A stretch of DNA of 64,000 nt from Agrobacterium salinitolerans (GTDB lineage: Bacteria > Pseudomonadota > Alphaproteobacteria > Rhizobiales > Rhizobiaceae), in NCBI RefSeq assembly GCF_002008225.1, contig NZ_MRDH01000006.1, forward strand, positions 372,001-436,000. Direction: 5' to 3'. The notes beneath the pieces were generated by a model. The model was not told where the DNA came from and searched no databases. It was given only the letters and a program-made list of their open reading frames with translations. Shown here piece by piece: positions 34,953-45,314 of this stretch (position 1 is its first letter; every line of letters starts with the position of its first letter). A program made the translations under genes and the position numbers.

Positions 34953-35375
34953 TCAGTCGGACAGGGTTGGCGGGCCGCGCGCAGCGGGTTTCTGGATCGT
35001 CAGCACGGAGCGGAAGCTCCATTCCGAAGGCAGGCGATTGTCGAGCCAGGCAAATTCAGTTCTCAGCCAGCCAGCCATATCAGGCGTCGGCAGAAGAATG
35101 GACGAGGCCAGGAGGCAGGCCTCGCAAAACAGAATGGCGTCGCGGGAATGGGCGGGGCCTTCCTTGGTATGGGAAGCGTTGACGCCGTCGCCATGACCAA
35201 AACAGATTTCCGCAAAGGTGCCGTCCGGCAGCCGGTAACTCTCGTCAAGGACAACCTGAGAGCTGACGGCAAGCGCGGGCTTGTGGGCAAAACCGAGCGA
35301 CAACATCAGAGCAGCGCAGAAAATGCGAAGCATCTTCTCCAATTCTGCCAGCCGTCTCTTTCGATCTGTATCCAT
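34953..35375 (-). CDS. Hypothetical exported protein, DUF2946-like
   Basis: The 140-residue protein has a signal-peptide-like segment (MLRIFCAALMLSLGF, ending HKPALA) and a pattern reminiscent of DUF2946: FAEICFGHGDG, a histidine, then FCEACLLASSILLP. The Cys/His residues could bind copper, in keeping with the neighbouring copper chaperone 87 bases downstream. Two starts are possible: ATG 35375, used here, or ATG 35333, which begins right at the signal peptide and has GGAG very close upstream. Confidence 0.65.
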   Translation of the reverse strand: MDTDRKRRLAELEKMLRIFCAALMLSLGFAHKPALAVSSQVVLDESYRLPDGTFAEICFGHGDGVNASHTKEGPAHSRDAILFCEACLLASSILLPTPDMAGWLRTEFAWLDNRLPSEWSFRSVLTIQKPAARGPPTLSD

Positions 35376-35505
35376 ACTCTACGCGATATCTCGCTTTCCT
35401 GCCGATTTCAAAGGGGAATTTTGCCGCAGGCTCGATAGTTGCGAGGGAACAATCAATGCAAGCCGGCATTTTTCTGCTGGAGCCATCGTTTCAAAGGAGG
35501 CAACC

Positions 35506-35691
35506 ATGCCAGCCAAATCGAAAGCCCAGCAGAAAGCCGCGGGTGCAGCTCTCGCCGTCAAACGCGGCGAAGTGAAAAAATCAACTTTACAAGGCGCTTC
35601 AAAAAGCATGGAGAAGTCTATGACAGAAAAGGAACTTGTGGATTTTGCCTCAACGAAACGGAAGGGCTTGCCGGAGAAAAAATCCGATTAG
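35506..35691 (+). CDS. DUF3008 small basic protein
   Basis: A 61-residue lysine-rich protein starting MPAKSKAQQKAAGAAL and ending ASTKRKGLPEKKSD, the pattern of the DUF3008 family found widely in alphaproteobacteria. An AAAGGAGG site lies ahead of ATG 35506. Function is unknown; the composition suggests a stress- or nucleic-acid-associated protein, which is inference. The 166 bases after it before the riboswitch show nothing recognisable. Confidence 0.82.
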   Translation: MPAKSKAQQKAAGAALAVKRGEVKKSTLQGASKSMEKSMTEKELVDFASTKRKGLPEKKSD

Positions 35692-35857
35692 CATTGCATC
35701 TTTACGCTGGCCGAATCCCGGTCGTTGAAACGCATCTGCAAACCTTTCGACGAGACGGTTGCTATGACGATGACGCAGATGGAGCAAGAATCTGTTCAGA
35801 TGCGTCATTTGGTCCTTGCCAATAGCGGGGCTTCAAAGATAATGAGCGCGCATCATC

Positions 35858-36022
35858 GTTGGGAGAAACCGCTTCAATGCGGTGCCGAAGGAGCAACCGC
35901 CCCGGAAACTCTCAGGCAAAAGGACCAGCGGTGACGACGGAACTCTGGAGAGAAGCCACCTTGATCTAAAGGACGGCTCGCCGAAGGGATAACAATCTCA
36001 GGCGACAAGGACAGAGGGGGCT
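35858..36022 (+). ncRNA. Tandem glycine riboswitch
   Basis: Two glycine aptamers lie in series ahead of gcvT. Aptamer 1 spans about 35858-35937 and has GGGAGAAACCGC, GCCGAAGGAGCAACCGCCC, AACTCTCAGGCAAAAGGAC. Aptamer 2 spans about 35941-36022 with CTGGAGAGAAGC, CGCCGAAGGGATAACAATC, TCAGGCGACAAGGACAGAGG. The short linker and order are those of the cooperative tandem class, which turns on gcvTHP when glycine is plentiful. About 65 bases separate it from the gcvT start. Confidence 0.95.
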
Positions 36023-36088
36023 CTTGAACCGGCGCATCGCGCCATGACCTGAGCCCGCGCGATATATCGCGCAACCCTGGAGGCGTCC

Positions 36089-37228
36089 TTGGACGATACC
36101 GCCGCGCTGAAAACCACGCCGCTGCATTCCCTGCACCTATCGCTTGGCGCCCGCATGGTGCCCTTTGCCGGTTACGACATGCCGGTGCAATATCCGGCCG
36201 GTGTGTTGAAGGAGCATCTTCAGACCCGCACCTCCGCCGGCCTGTTTGACGTGTCCCATATGGGCCAGGTGATCGTGAAGGCGAAGTCCGGCAACAATGA
36301 AGATGCCGCGCTCGCCCTCGAAAAACTGGTGCCGGTGGATATTTTCGGCCTGAAGGAAGGCCGGCAGCGTTACGGTTTCTTCACCGATGAAAACGGCTGT
36401 ATTCTGGATGATCTGATGATCACCAATCGCGGTGATCACCTGTTCGTCGTCGTCAACGCCGCCTGCAAGGATGCCGATGTTGCCCATATGAAGGCGCATC
36501 TTTCCAATGCTTGCGAAATAACGCTTCTCGATGACCGGGCGCTGATCGCGCTTCAGGGACCGCGCGCGGAAGAGGTGCTGGCGGAGCTTTGGACAGGCGT
36601 ATCCGACATGAAATTCATGGATGTGCAGGAAGTGCCGTTGCATGATGTGCCCTGCATCGTGTCCCGTTCCGGTTATTCCGGCGAGGACGGTTTTGAAATC
36701 TCGGTGCCTGCCGAAAAGGCGGAAGAGATCGCCAAGGCCCTGCTCGAACATCCCGATTGCGAGCCGATCGGGCTTGGCGCGCGTGACAGCCTGCGTCTGG
36801 AAGCCGGTCTTTGTCTCTACGGCAACGATATCGATACAACGACCTCCCCCATCGAAGCCTCGCTCGAATGGGCGATCCAGAAGGCGCGCCGCGCCGGCGG
36901 TGATCGCGAAGGCGGTTTTCCGGGGGCGGAACGCATTCTCGGCGAACTCAAGGACGGCACATCGCGCCGGCGTGTCGGCCTGAAGCCGGAAGGCAAGGCT
37001 CCGGTGCGCGGCCATTCGAAGCTTTTTGCGGATGCCGAAGGCAAGACGGAAATCGGTGAAGTCACCTCAGGCGGTTTCGGCCCCTCGGTCGAAGGTCCCG
37101 TCGCCATGGGTTACGTGCCAACGGCTTACACGGCTCCCGGCACGGTGATCTTCGCGGAAGTGCGTGGCAAATATCTGCCCGTCACCGTCGCCGTCCTGCC
37201 CTTCATCAAGCCCACTTATAAACGCTAA
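36089..37228 (+). CDS. gcvT: Aminomethyltransferase of the glycine cleavage system (T protein)
   Basis: The 379-residue T protein takes the aminomethyl group from lipoylated H protein and passes the one-carbon unit to tetrahydrofolate, releasing ammonia. Family features include [39 protein letters not shown] and [17 protein letters not shown]. The start is TTG 36089 with GGAGG six bases ahead; no ATG is available nearby. First gene of gcvTHP under the glycine riboswitch. Confidence 0.95.
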   Translation: MDDTAALKTTPLHSLHLSLGARMVPFAGYDMPVQYPAGVLKEHLQTRTSAGLFDVSHMGQVIVKAKSGNNEDAALALEKLVPVDIFGLKEGRQRYGFFTDENGCILDDLMITNRGDHLFVVVNAACKDADVAHMKAHLSNACEITLLDDRALIALQGPRAEEVLAELWTGVSDMKFMDVQEVPLHDVPCIVSRSGYSGEDGFEISVPAEKAEEIAKALLEHPDCEPIGLGARDSLRLEAGLCLYGNDIDTTTSPIEASLEWAIQKARRAGGDREGGFPGAERILGELKDGTSRRRVGLKPEGKAPVRGHSKLFADAEGKTEIGEVTSGGFGPSVEGPVAMGYVPTAYTAPGTVIFAEVRGKYLPVTVAVLPFIKPTYKR

Positions 37229-37256
37229 TCCTCATTCCATCTCCGGAGAGAACACG

Positions 37257-37619
37257 ATGCTGAAATTTACCGCAGAACACGAATGGCTGAAGTTCGAAGG
37301 CGACGTCGCCACCGTTGGCATTACCAGCCACGCCGCCGAACAGCTTGGCGACCTCGTCTTCGTCGAATTGCCAGAAGTGGGCGCCACCTTCTCCAAGGAT
37401 GGCGACGCAGCGACCGTTGAATCCGTCAAGGCCGCGTCCGATGTCTATTGTCCGCTGGATGGCGAAGTGGTGGAGATCAATCAGGCCATTGTCGACGATC
37501 CCTCGCTGGTCAATTCCGACCCGCAGGGTGCCGGTTGGTTCTTCAAGTTGAAACTCTCCAATCCGGCCGATGTCGAGACGCTGCTCGACGAAGCAGCCTA
37601 CAAGGAGCTGATCGCGTAA
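37257..37619 (+). CDS. gcvH: Glycine cleavage system H protein
   Basis: The 120-residue lipoyl carrier shuttles the aminomethyl group between P and T proteins. The lipoylated lysine is K58 in [11 protein letters not shown]. Length and the [15 protein letters not shown] start are standard. GGAGAG precedes ATG 37257. Its TAA overlaps the gcvP ATG (TAATG). Confidence 0.97.
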   Translation: MLKFTAEHEWLKFEGDVATVGITSHAAEQLGDLVFVELPEVGATFSKDGDAATVESVKAASDVYCPLDGEVVEINQAIVDDPSLVNSDPQGAGWFFKLKLSNPADVETLLDEAAYKELIA

Positions 37620-40483
37620 TGACGACGCCCACCGAATTCCATTTTACCGACTACCAGCCCTATGATTTCGCCAACCGGCGTCACATCGGGCCGTCGCCGT
37701 CGGAAATGGCGGAGATGCTGAAGGTTGTCGGCTATAAGAGCCTCGACGCACTGATCGACGCCACCGTCCCCTCCTCCATCCGCCAGAAGGTGCCGCTGAC
37801 CTGGGGTGCCGCGCTGACCGAACGCGAGGCGCTCGACCGCCTGCGCGAAACGGCCAACAAGAACCAGGTACTGACCTCGCTGATCGGCCAGGGTTATTAC
37901 GGCACGATCACGCCCCCGGTCATCCAGCGCAACATTCTGGAAAACCCGGCCTGGTACACGGCTTACACGCCCTACCAGCCGGAAATCAGCCAGGGCCGCC
38001 TTGAGGCGCTCTTGAACTACCAGACTATGGTCTGCGATCTGACCGGTCTCGATGTCGCCAATGCATCGTTGCTCGATGAAGCGACGGCGGCCGCCGAAGC
38101 CATGTCCATGTGCCAACGCGTCGCGAAATCCAAGGCGACCGCCTTCTTCGTGGACGCCAATTGCCATCCGCAGACCATTGCGCTGATCGAGACCCGCGCG
38201 GCCCCGCTGGGCTGGAAGGTGATCGTCGGCAACCCGTTCACCGATCTCGATCCCGTCGACGTGTTCGGCGCGATCTTCCAGTATCCCGGCACACACGGCC
38301 ATGTCAGCGATTTCTCGGGCCTGATTTCCCGTCTGCACCAGACGGGCGCGATCGCCGCGGTTGCCGCCGATCTGCTGGCGCTGACGCTGCTGAAATCTCC
38401 CGGCGAAATGGGTGCTGACATCGCCATCGGCACCTCGCAACGTTTCGGCGTTCCTGTCGGTTACGGTGGCCCGCATGCGGCTTACATGTCGGTCAAGGAC
38501 GCGCACAAGCGTTCCATGCCCGGCCGTCTGGTCGGCGTCTCCGTCGATGCGCGCGGCAATCGCGCCTATCGCCTGTCGCTGCAGACGCGCGAGCAGCATA
38601 TCCGTCGCGAAAAGGCCACTTCCAACATCTGCACTGCGCAGGTGCTGCTGGCCGTCATGGCCTCCATGTACGGCGTCTTCCACGGCCCGCAGGGCATCAA
38701 GGCGATTGCCCAGCAGACCCACCAGAAGGCCGTTTTGATGGCCAAGGGCCTTGAGAAACTTGGCTACGTCATCGAGCCGGAAACCTTCTTCGACACCATC
38801 ACCGTCGAAGTCGGCCATATGCAGGGCGTCATCCTGCGCTCGGCCGTTGCGGAAGGTGTGAACCTGCGCAAGGTCGGCGCGACCAAGATCGGCATGAGCC
38901 TCGACGAGCGCACGCGCCCTGCAACGCTTGAGGCCGTGTGGCGCGCATTCGGCGGCAATTTCTCGATTTCGGATTTCGAGCCGGAATATCGCCTGCCGAA
39001 GGAACTGCTGCGTACCAGCGAGTACATGACGCATCCGATCTTCCACATGAACCGTGCCGAAAGCGAGATGACCCGTTACATCCGTCGCCTTTCGGACCGT
39101 GATCTGGCGCTCGATCGCTCGATGATCCCGCTCGGTTCCTGCACCATGAAACTGAATGCGACAGCGGAAATGCTGCCGATCACCTGGCCGGAATTTTCCG
39201 ACATCCATCCCTTCGTGCCGGCCAATCAGGCGCTCGGCTACAAGGAGATGATTGACGACCTCTCGGAAAAGCTTTGCTCGGTGACCGGTTACGACGCCTT
39301 CTCCATGCAGCCGAATTCCGGCGCGCAGGGGGAATATGCGGGGCTTCTGACCATCCGCAACTATCACTTGGCCAATGGCGACAGCCATCGCGATATATGC
39401 CTCATTCCAACGTCCGCCCATGGCACCAACCCGGCCTCGGCGCAGATGGCCGGTATGAAGGTGGTGCCGGTGAAGGCACGCGATAACGGCGACATCGATA
39501 TCGATGATTTCCGTGCAAAAGCAGAGCAGTATGCAGAAAACCTCTCGTGCTGCATGATCACCTATCCGTCCACCCACGGCGTGTTTGAGGAGACTGTTCG
39601 CGAGATTTGCGAGATCACCCACAAGCATGGTGGACAGGTCTATCTCGACGGGGCCAACATGAACGCCATGGTCGGCCTCGCCCGTCCCGGTGATATCGGC
39701 TCTGACGTTTCGCACCTCAACCTGCACAAGACCTTCTGCATTCCGCATGGCGGCGGCGGTCCGGGCATGGGGCCGATCGGCGTCAAGGCGCATCTGGCTC
39801 CCTATCTTCCCGGCCATCCGACGACGGACGGTCGTGAAGGTGCCGTTTCGGCTGCTCCCTTCGGCTCGCCGTCGATCCTGCCGATTTCCTGGAGCTACTG
39901 CCTGATGATGGGCGGCGAAGGGCTGACGCAGGCGACCAAGGTGGCGATCCTCAACGCCAACTACATCGCCGAACGGCTGAAGGGCGCTTACGATGTGCTC
40001 TACAAGTCCGAAACGGGACGTGTGGCGCATGAGTGCATCATCGACACCCGGCCCTTAGCGGACAGCTGCGGCGTGACGGTGGACGATGTCGCAAAGCGTC
40101 TCATCGATTGCGGTTTCCATGCGCCGACCATGAGCTGGCCGGTAGCTGGCACGCTGATGATAGAGCCAACGGAATCCGAGACCAAGGCGGAGCTTGATCG
40201 TTTCTGCGATGCCATGCTGGCGATCCGTGAGGAAGCCCGCGACATCGAGGAAGGCCGTGCGGACAAGAGCAACAATCCGCTGAAGAACGCGCCGCACACG
40301 GTGGAAGACCTCGTCGGCGAATGGGATCGTCCCTATAGCCGCGAAAAGGGCTGCTTCCCGCCCGGTGCCTTCCGGATCGACAAATACTGGTCGCCGGTCA
40401 ACCGCATCGACAACGTTTATGGCGACCGCAACCTCATCTGCACCTGCCCGCCAATGGAGGCCTACGCCGAAGCGGCGGAATAA
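37619..40483 (+). CDS. gcvP: Glycine dehydrogenase (decarboxylating), P protein
   Basis: The 954-residue PLP enzyme decarboxylates glycine and loads the aminomethyl group on H protein. It is the long one-chain form with both halves: [13 protein letters not shown] at the start, and [18 protein letters not shown] carrying PLP lysine K704 in the second half. Start ATG 37619 overlaps the gcvH stop, indicating translational coupling. A terminator hairpin follows at 40510. Confidence 0.97.
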   Translation: MTTPTEFHFTDYQPYDFANRRHIGPSPSEMAEMLKVVGYKSLDALIDATVPSSIRQKVPLTWGAALTEREALDRLRETANKNQVLTSLIGQGYYGTITPPVIQRNILENPAWYTAYTPYQPEISQGRLEALLNYQTMVCDLTGLDVANASLLDEATAAAEAMSMCQRVAKSKATAFFVDANCHPQTIALIETRAAPLGWKVIVGNPFTDLDPVDVFGAIFQYPGTHGHVSDFSGLISRLHQTGAIAAVAADLLALTLLKSPGEMGADIAIGTSQRFGVPVGYGGPHAAYMSVKDAHKRSMPGRLVGVSVDARGNRAYRLSLQTREQHIRREKATSNICTAQVLLAVMASMYGVFHGPQGIKAIAQQTHQKAVLMAKGLEKLGYVIEPETFFDTITVEVGHMQGVILRSAVAEGVNLRKVGATKIGMSLDERTRPATLEAVWRAFGGNFSISDFEPEYRLPKELLRTSEYMTHPIFHMNRAESEMTRYIRRLSDRDLALDRSMIPLGSCTMKLNATAEMLPITWPEFSDIHPFVPANQALGYKEMIDDLSEKLCSVTGYDAFSMQPNSGAQGEYAGLLTIRNYHLANGDSHRDICLIPTSAHGTNPASAQMAGMKVVPVKARDNGDIDIDDFRAKAEQYAENLSCCMITYPSTHGVFEETVREICEITHKHGGQVYLDGANMNAMVGLARPGDIGSDVSHLNLHKTFCIPHGGGGPGMGPIGVKAHLAPYLPGHPTTDGREGAVSAAPFGSPSILPISWSYCLMMGGEGLTQATKVAILNANYIAERLKGAYDVLYKSETGRVAHECIIDTRPLADSCGVTVDDVAKRLIDCGFHAPTMSWPVAGTLMIEPTESETKAELDRFCDAMLAIREEARDIEEGRADKSNNPLKNAPHTVEDLVGEWDRPYSREKGCFPPGAFRIDKYWSPVNRIDNVYGDRNLICTCPPMEAYAEAAE

Positions 40484-40509
40484 GGCAACGGTGCAAGCCG
40501 ACACGCGAA

Positions 40510-40535
40510 GGCCCGGAGCAATCCGGGCCTTTTCC
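40510..40535 (+). terminator. Rho-independent terminator of gcvTHP
   Basis: GGCCCGGA (40510-40517) pairs with TCCGGGCC (40522-40529) around a GCAA loop and is followed by TTTTCC. It lies 26 bases after the gcvP stop. Confidence 0.85.
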
Positions 40536-40637
40536 GTCAAGGCGACATTTTCGCTATCTGGCTCACGCTTCCGCATGGTTGATCCCGGCATGTCCCGTGT
40601 TAAATAGATGACGCTGCGACATGGGGATGGAGTTGGA

Positions 40638-41444
40638 ATGCGTCTGATTTGCCTGAACGGTTGGGGCGGAAAGCTCCACGATGAACTTGTCCCTTATATT
40701 GTCTCGTCCGACCCCGATATCTTATGTCTGCAGGAAGTGGTGCACACACCGGCCGCCACACAGGACTGGCTGAGTTACCGTGATCACGGCATCGAACTAC
40801 CGCAGAGGGCGAATTTCCTGCGTGATGTCGCCGAGGCCTTGCCGGATCATGTGGCGATATTTTGCCCTGCGGCGCAGGGCGATCTCTGGCAGGGCGAGAC
40901 TCGATATTCTTCCCAATGGGGACTGGCGACATTCGTACGCAAGTCCATAGCCATCGTTGCGCAGGCGCAGGGGTTTGTGCATGGAGCCTTCTCCGCGGAT
41001 GGATATGGCGATCATCCACGTTCACGCACGGGCCACGCCATCAGGGTTTTTGACTTCACGACGGGTCAGCCCGCCGTTATCGCCCACATGCACGGCCTGC
41101 GAGATCCCAACAACGGCAAGCACGACACCTCCGACCGTCTGGCGCAGGCAAAACGTCTCGTCCAACTTGTAAAAAACATTGCGGAGGATGGCGACAGGAT
41201 CGTCGTCTGCGGCGACTTTAATGTCCTGCCAGAGAGCCAAACCTTTGCCATACTCAAGGAGTTGGACCTCGTCGAGCTTGTCACCACACGCGGCTTTACC
41301 GATACTCGGACGTCACACTACCCCAAACAGAACCGCTATGCGGATTACGTGTTGGTCAATGAGGCCGTGAAAATCGACTGCTTTGACGTGGTGAGAAGGC
41401 CGGAAGTATCGGACCACTGCCCCCTGCTCCTGGAATTCCACTGA
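40638..41444 (+). CDS. Endonuclease/exonuclease/phosphatase-family protein
   Basis: The 268-residue protein has the DNase I-like fold signature: CLNGWGG, catalytic glutamate in CLQEVV, RIVVCGDFNVLPES with Asp and Asn, and SDHCPLLLEF with the terminal Asp-His pair. It could act on DNA, RNA or phosphoesters; no secretion signal is seen. GGAG lies five bases before ATG 40638, preferred to ATG 40608. The gene stands alone. Confidence 0.87.
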   Translation: MRLICLNGWGGKLHDELVPYIVSSDPDILCLQEVVHTPAATQDWLSYRDHGIELPQRANFLRDVAEALPDHVAIFCPAAQGDLWQGETRYSSQWGLATFVRKSIAIVAQAQGFVHGAFSADGYGDHPRSRTGHAIRVFDFTTGQPAVIAHMHGLRDPNNGKHDTSDRLAQAKRLVQLVKNIAEDGDRIVVCGDFNVLPESQTFAILKELDLVELVTTRGFTDTRTSHYPKQNRYADYVLVNEAVKIDCFDVVRRPEVSDHCPLLLEFH

Positions 41445-41482
41445 CAATTGGGTTGCCTTTCCCGACATTGTCATTTGCTCGA

Positions 41483-41998
41483 TCAACGCACCAGCCTTAT
41501 ATCGCTCGTTACCACCGTCTTGCCTGTCTTCCCATCCTTGTCCGTGGTGCGCAGCCGCAGGCCGTTATCGCCGATTTTCTCTATGGTCATGGCGGCGGTA
41601 CGGTCACCATTGATGTCGCGTTGCCAGCGGACAGTGAGATTGATCGCATTTCCCCGACGATTACCAGCGAGCGCGGAAGGGCGGCCGGAAGGTCCCGTGT
41701 AAGTGCCGCTGTAACGCGCACCGCTTGCTGCCAGATCGGCGGCGATGGAGCGTTTTACCACGAGGAGTCCGCGGCAGGTTCCGGACATGCGCAGCGCCGT
41801 TTGCCGAGCGTTGGAATTCAGCGTGCAATTTACGTTGATTGCCGGCCTGCCTATGCGGGTTATCACCGTCCCCTTCCCGGTCCACGTGCCCTGAAGCGAC
41901 GACAGAAAGGTGCTTTCATCGGCGGCGGCTGGCCGCATGGCAAAAAAACCTGCCGTAACGGCAATGATCGTGGCGCTGATTGTTCCTGTTCTCATCAT
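41483..41998 (-). CDS. Hypothetical exported protein
   Basis: The 171-residue protein has a signal peptide (TIIAVTAGFFAMRPAAA) and a mature part beginning ESTFLSSLQGTWTGKG, resembling small lipocalin-like envelope proteins of rhizobia. One disulfide is possible between the cysteines in NVNCTLNS and SGTCRG. No function can be assigned. It is convergent with the nuclease-fold gene, 38 bases away. Confidence 0.75.
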   Translation of the reverse strand: MMRTGTISATIIAVTAGFFAMRPAAADESTFLSSLQGTWTGKGTVITRIGRPAINVNCTLNSNARQTALRMSGTCRGLLVVKRSIAADLAASGARYSGTYTGPSGRPSALAGNRRGNAINLTVRWQRDINGDRTAAMTIEKIGDNGLRLRTTDKDGKTGKTVVTSDIRLVR

Positions 41999-42101
41999 GG
42001 AGCGGTTACGTTGGTTTGGTTTCGTTCAAACGCTAACGCGCCATCGCGCCCGGATGTTCCATCGCGATGATGCCGCACAGGTCACCCAATCGGCTTTATA
42101 A

Positions 42102-42132
42102 ACAAAAAAGGAGGCCCAAAGGCCCCCTGGTC
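42102..42132 (-). terminator. Rho-independent terminator of the ferredoxin-NADP reductase gene
   Basis: Read on the minus strand, GGGGGCC and GGGCCTCC form a hairpin with a short TTT loop followed by TTTTTTG. It starts about 28 bases past the stop of the gene at 42160. Confidence 0.8.
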
Positions 42133-42159
42133 TTTATTCAATTGTATGGAAATCCGGCG

Positions 42160-42972
42160 TCAACCGACGAATGCCCGCTCGATCACGAATTCGGCCGGCT
42201 TGTTGTTGGCGCCTTCGTTAAGGCCTGCCTTTTCAAGCAATTCCTTGGTGTCCTTGAGCATCGCCGAAGAACCGCAGATCATGCCGCGATCGACGTCGGG
42301 ATCGAGCGTCGGCACACCAAGATCAGCAAACAGCTTGCCGTTCTCGATCAGCGTGGTGATGCGGCCCTTGAAGGGGTAATCTTCGCGGGTGACGGTCGCA
42401 TAATGCTTCAGCTTGTCGCCGACGATCTCGTTCAGGAATTCGTGGTTGCGGATTTCCTCAACCAGATCGAAGCCGTATTTCAGCTCGGCCACGTCACGGC
42501 AGGTATGGGTGAGGATGACTTCCTCGAACTTCTCATAGGTCTCCGGGTCACGGATCAGGCTCGCAAAAGGCGCGATGCCGGTGCCGGTGGAGAACATGTA
42601 AAGCCGTCTTCCGGGCGTCAGCGCATCCAGAACCAGCGTGCCTGTCGGCTTCTTGCGCATCAGGACGGTATCGCCGGGCTTGATCGCCTGAAGATGCGAT
42701 GTCAGCGGGCCATCCGGAACCTTGATCGAGAAGAATTCCAGTTCCTCGTCCCAGGCGGGGCTGGCGATGGAATAGGCGCGGTAGATCGGTTTTTCTCCGA
42801 CCATCAAGCCGATCATGGCGAATTCGCCGGAACGGAAACGAAAACCCGCCGGACGCGTCATGCGGAAACGGAACAGGTGATCCGTATAATGCTCCACCGA
42901 TAAAACCGTCTCGGCGTAAACACCGTCAGGTATCTTGATCGCGAAATCTTCCGTCTTGGCTGGCGCGTTCAT
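42160..42972 (-). CDS. fpr: Ferredoxin-NADP+ reductase
   Basis: The 270-residue flavoprotein is the bacterial Fpr type: RAYSIASPAWDEELEF (FAD binding), FSTGTGIAPFASLIRDPE (NADP binding) and a C-terminal segment ending EFVIERAFVG that stacks near the flavin. It moves electrons between NADPH and ferredoxin or flavodoxin. It lies next to the sulfite reductase operon on the same strand, and could supply electrons, but 146 bases separate it from the DUF934 gene and it probably has its own promoter. Confidence 0.95.
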   Translation of the reverse strand: MNAPAKTEDFAIKIPDGVYAETVLSVEHYTDHLFRFRMTRPAGFRFRSGEFAMIGLMVGEKPIYRAYSIASPAWDEELEFFSIKVPDGPLTSHLQAIKPGDTVLMRKKPTGTLVLDALTPGRRLYMFSTGTGIAPFASLIRDPETYEKFEEVILTHTCRDVAELKYGFDLVEEIRNHEFLNEIVGDKLKHYATVTREDYPFKGRITTLIENGKLFADLGVPTLDPDVDRGMICGSSAMLKDTKELLEKAGLNEGANNKPAEFVIERAFVG

Positions 42973-43118
42973 TTAAGGTTCCGTCCATTCTTATTGGATG
43001 CGACATTCTCCAACCGGGCAATTATACCATTTTTGCTCCGGTTTGAAGGCATGAGAACGTCAATACTGCCATGTGCGTAGGAAATATGTATATAATACTC
43101 ATATTTCCACGCAACGTG

Positions 43119-43625
43119 TCATAGAGACGCACGACGACGCCAGCTATAGGCCTCGCCGCCACTCGCCGGCTTGGCTGTCGGCTGATAATAAACCGGAATT
43201 TCCGGCAGGCGATTTTCGGACAAACGGCTGATGGCCGTGCCGTTCGTCACCGCAAAGCTGGTGAATCCGGTGCGAAGCATCAGCGGCACCTGATCGATCA
43301 GGACGTCGCCAACCGCCCTCACCTCGCCCGCAAAATTAAGACGGCTGCGCAGCAACGAGGCGTGGCTGAATCCGCGACCGTCATTGAAGGCCGGGAAGCT
43401 TACGGCGACAAGGTCGATACGGTCGAGATAGGGTCCGAGCCGCGTCACATCGTCGGCGGGCGTGATCAGAACACCGAGACCGATATCGTTGCTTTCGGCG
43501 GCACGAACCAGAAAATCGGCAAGCGGCAGCACCGGCTTCTGCTCCGCTGTCGCTTTCACTTCTTCCGTTTCAATCACCCAGGGATCGTTTTCCACGAAGC
43601 CGTCGCGGTTCCAGATTTTTGTCAT
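43119..43625 (-). CDS. DUF934 protein of the sulfite-reduction operon
   Basis: The 168-residue protein starts MTKIWNRDGFVENDPW at ATG 43625, which has GAGGAG upstream; a longer in-frame reading into cysI is not real. DUF934 proteins occur next to cysI in proteobacteria and are thought to help electron delivery to sulfite reductase in the absence of CysJ. It follows cysI by ten bases, so it is in the operon cysG-DUF2849-cysI-DUF934. No redox cofactor motif is evident. Confidence 0.88.
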   Translation of the reverse strand: MTKIWNRDGFVENDPWVIETEEVKATAEQKPVLPLADFLVRAAESNDIGLGVLITPADDVTRLGPYLDRIDLVAVSFPAFNDGRGFSHASLLRSRLNFAGEVRAVGDVLIDQVPLMLRTGFTSFAVTNGTAISRLSENRLPEIPVYYQPTAKPASGGEAYSWRRRASL

Positions 43626-43635
43626 GGCATTCTCC

Positions 43636-45306
43636 TCAGGCGGCTTCTGCGGCGGAACCGTAAAGCGCGTGCTTGAACGGCTGCGGTCCAACGCGGCGAT
43701 AGGCTTCAAGGAAGTTTTCTTCCTTCGAAAGGCGAAGCCCGAGATAGGTGTCAACGATGGTTTCGATGGCGTCGGTGACTTTTTCCGGCTCGAAGCCGCG
43801 GCCGATGATTTCACCGATCGAGGTGTTTTCATCACCCGATCCGCCAAGCGTGATCTGGTAGAGTTCCGCACCCTTCTTCTCAACACCCAGAAGGCCGATA
43901 TGGCCGACATGGTGGTGACCGCAGGCATTGATGCATCCGGAAATCTTGATCTTCAGCTCACCGATTTCCGCCTGACGCTCCGGCGAACCGAAACGGGTGG
44001 AAATTTCCTGCGCCACCGGAATGGAGCGCGCATTGGCGAGCGCGCAATAATCCAGCCCGGGACAGGCAATGATATCGGTGATGAGCCCGGCATTGGCGGT
44101 CGCAAGGCCAGCGCCTACCAGCGCGCGATAAACCGGCTCGAGATCGGCCAGCGCCACATGCGGCAGTATGATGTTCTGCTCATGGCTGATACGGATTTCG
44201 TCGAAGGCATATTCCGCGGCGATATCGGCGACGAGTTCCATCTGCTCGTCGGTCGCATCCCCCGGAATCCCGCCGATCGGCTTCAGTGAGATCGTCACCA
44301 TGCCGTAATCGGGATGCTTGTGCGGCGCGACGTTCTGCTCGACAAAACGGGCAAAGCCTTCATCTGCCCGCTTCCAGCGCGCCAGGCTCTCCCAGCCTTC
44401 CGGCCGGTCCTTCAGTGCCGGCGGCGCGAAATAAGCGGTGATTGCCGCGATATCGGCATCCGGAAGCTTCAACTCGGTGTTCTTGAGTTCGGCGAATTCG
44501 ACCTCGACCTGGCGGGCCAATTCTTCCGCACCGGTCTCGTGCACGAGGATCTTTATGCGCGCCTTGTATTTGTTGTCGCGACGGCCATGCAGGTTGTAAA
44601 CGCGCATGATCGCCGTGGTGTAGGACAACAGGTCCTCTTCCGGCAGGAAGTCGCGGATTTTCTTGGCGATCATCGGCGTGCGGCCCTGTCCGCCGCCGAC
44701 ATAGACGGCGAACCCGATCTCACCCTTGTCGTTCTTCTTGAGATGCAGGCCGATATCGTGAACCTGAATGGCCGCACGGTCGCGTTCGGCGCCGGTGACA
44801 GCGATCTTGAACTTGCGCGGCAGGAAGGAGAATTCCGGGTGCACGGAAGACCACTGACGCAGGATTTCCGCATAGGGGCGCGGATCGGCGACCTCATCGG
44901 CAGCCGCGCCAGCGAAATGATCGGCGGTGACGTTGCGAATGCAGTTGCCGGAGGTCTGGAGCGCATGCATCTCCACGCCCGCCAGTTCGGACAAGATGTC
45001 CGGCGTATCGGAAAGGCGCGGCCAGTTGTACTGGATGTTCTGACGGGTGGTGAAGTGGCCGTAACCCCGGTCATATTTGCGGGCGATATGGGCCAGCATC
45101 CGCATCTGCTTCGAATTCAGCGTGCCGTAGGGAATGGCGACGCGCAGCATATAGGCGTGCAGCTGAAGATAGACGCCATTCATCAGGCGCAGCGGCTTGA
45201 ACGCATCTTCGGCCAGTTCGCCGGACAACCGGCGTTCGACCTGGTCGCGAAACTGCGCCACGCGGCCTTCAACAAATGCGTGATCGAACTCGTCGTAACG
45301 GTACAT
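43636..45306 (-). CDS. cysI: Sulfite/nitrite reductase, siroheme and iron-sulfur hemoprotein
   Basis: The 556-residue enzyme reduces sulfite to sulfide in cysteine synthesis. The four cysteine ligands of the bridged 4Fe-4S/siroheme centre are in CPGLDYCALANARS and SGCINACGHHHVGH. Duplicated ferredoxin-like halves are visible (RLMNGVYLQLHAYMLRV, FTTRQNIQYNWP). ATG 45306 has GAGGAAG upstream. Context with cysG and DUF934 favours sulfite over nitrite as the substrate. Confidence 0.93.
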   Translation of the reverse strand: MYRYDEFDHAFVEGRVAQFRDQVERRLSGELAEDAFKPLRLMNGVYLQLHAYMLRVAIPYGTLNSKQMRMLAHIARKYDRGYGHFTTRQNIQYNWPRLSDTPDILSELAGVEMHALQTSGNCIRNVTADHFAGAAADEVADPRPYAEILRQWSSVHPEFSFLPRKFKIAVTGAERDRAAIQVHDIGLHLKKNDKGEIGFAVYVGGGQGRTPMIAKKIRDFLPEEDLLSYTTAIMRVYNLHGRRDNKYKARIKILVHETGAEELARQVEVEFAELKNTELKLPDADIAAITAYFAPPALKDRPEGWESLARWKRADEGFARFVEQNVAPHKHPDYGMVTISLKPIGGIPGDATDEQMELVADIAAEYAFDEIRISHEQNIILPHVALADLEPVYRALVGAGLATANAGLITDIIACPGLDYCALANARSIPVAQEISTRFGSPERQAEIGELKIKISGCINACGHHHVGHIGLLGVEKKGAELYQITLGGSGDENTSIGEIIGRGFEPEKVTDAIETIVDTYLGLRLSKEENFLEAYRRVGPQPFKHALYGSAAEAA

Positions 45307-45314
45307 ATTCTTCC

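Noticed and set aside
37598-40030. Very long minus-strand open frame opposite gcvP
   Set aside because: It mirrors the codons of gcvP on the other strand in GC-rich DNA, has no recognisable domain and no ribosome site.
43626-43928. N-terminal extension of the DUF934 gene into cysI
   Set aside because: The extra residues are basic and unlike the family; ATG 43625 has a GAGGAG site and follows the cysI stop by ten bases.
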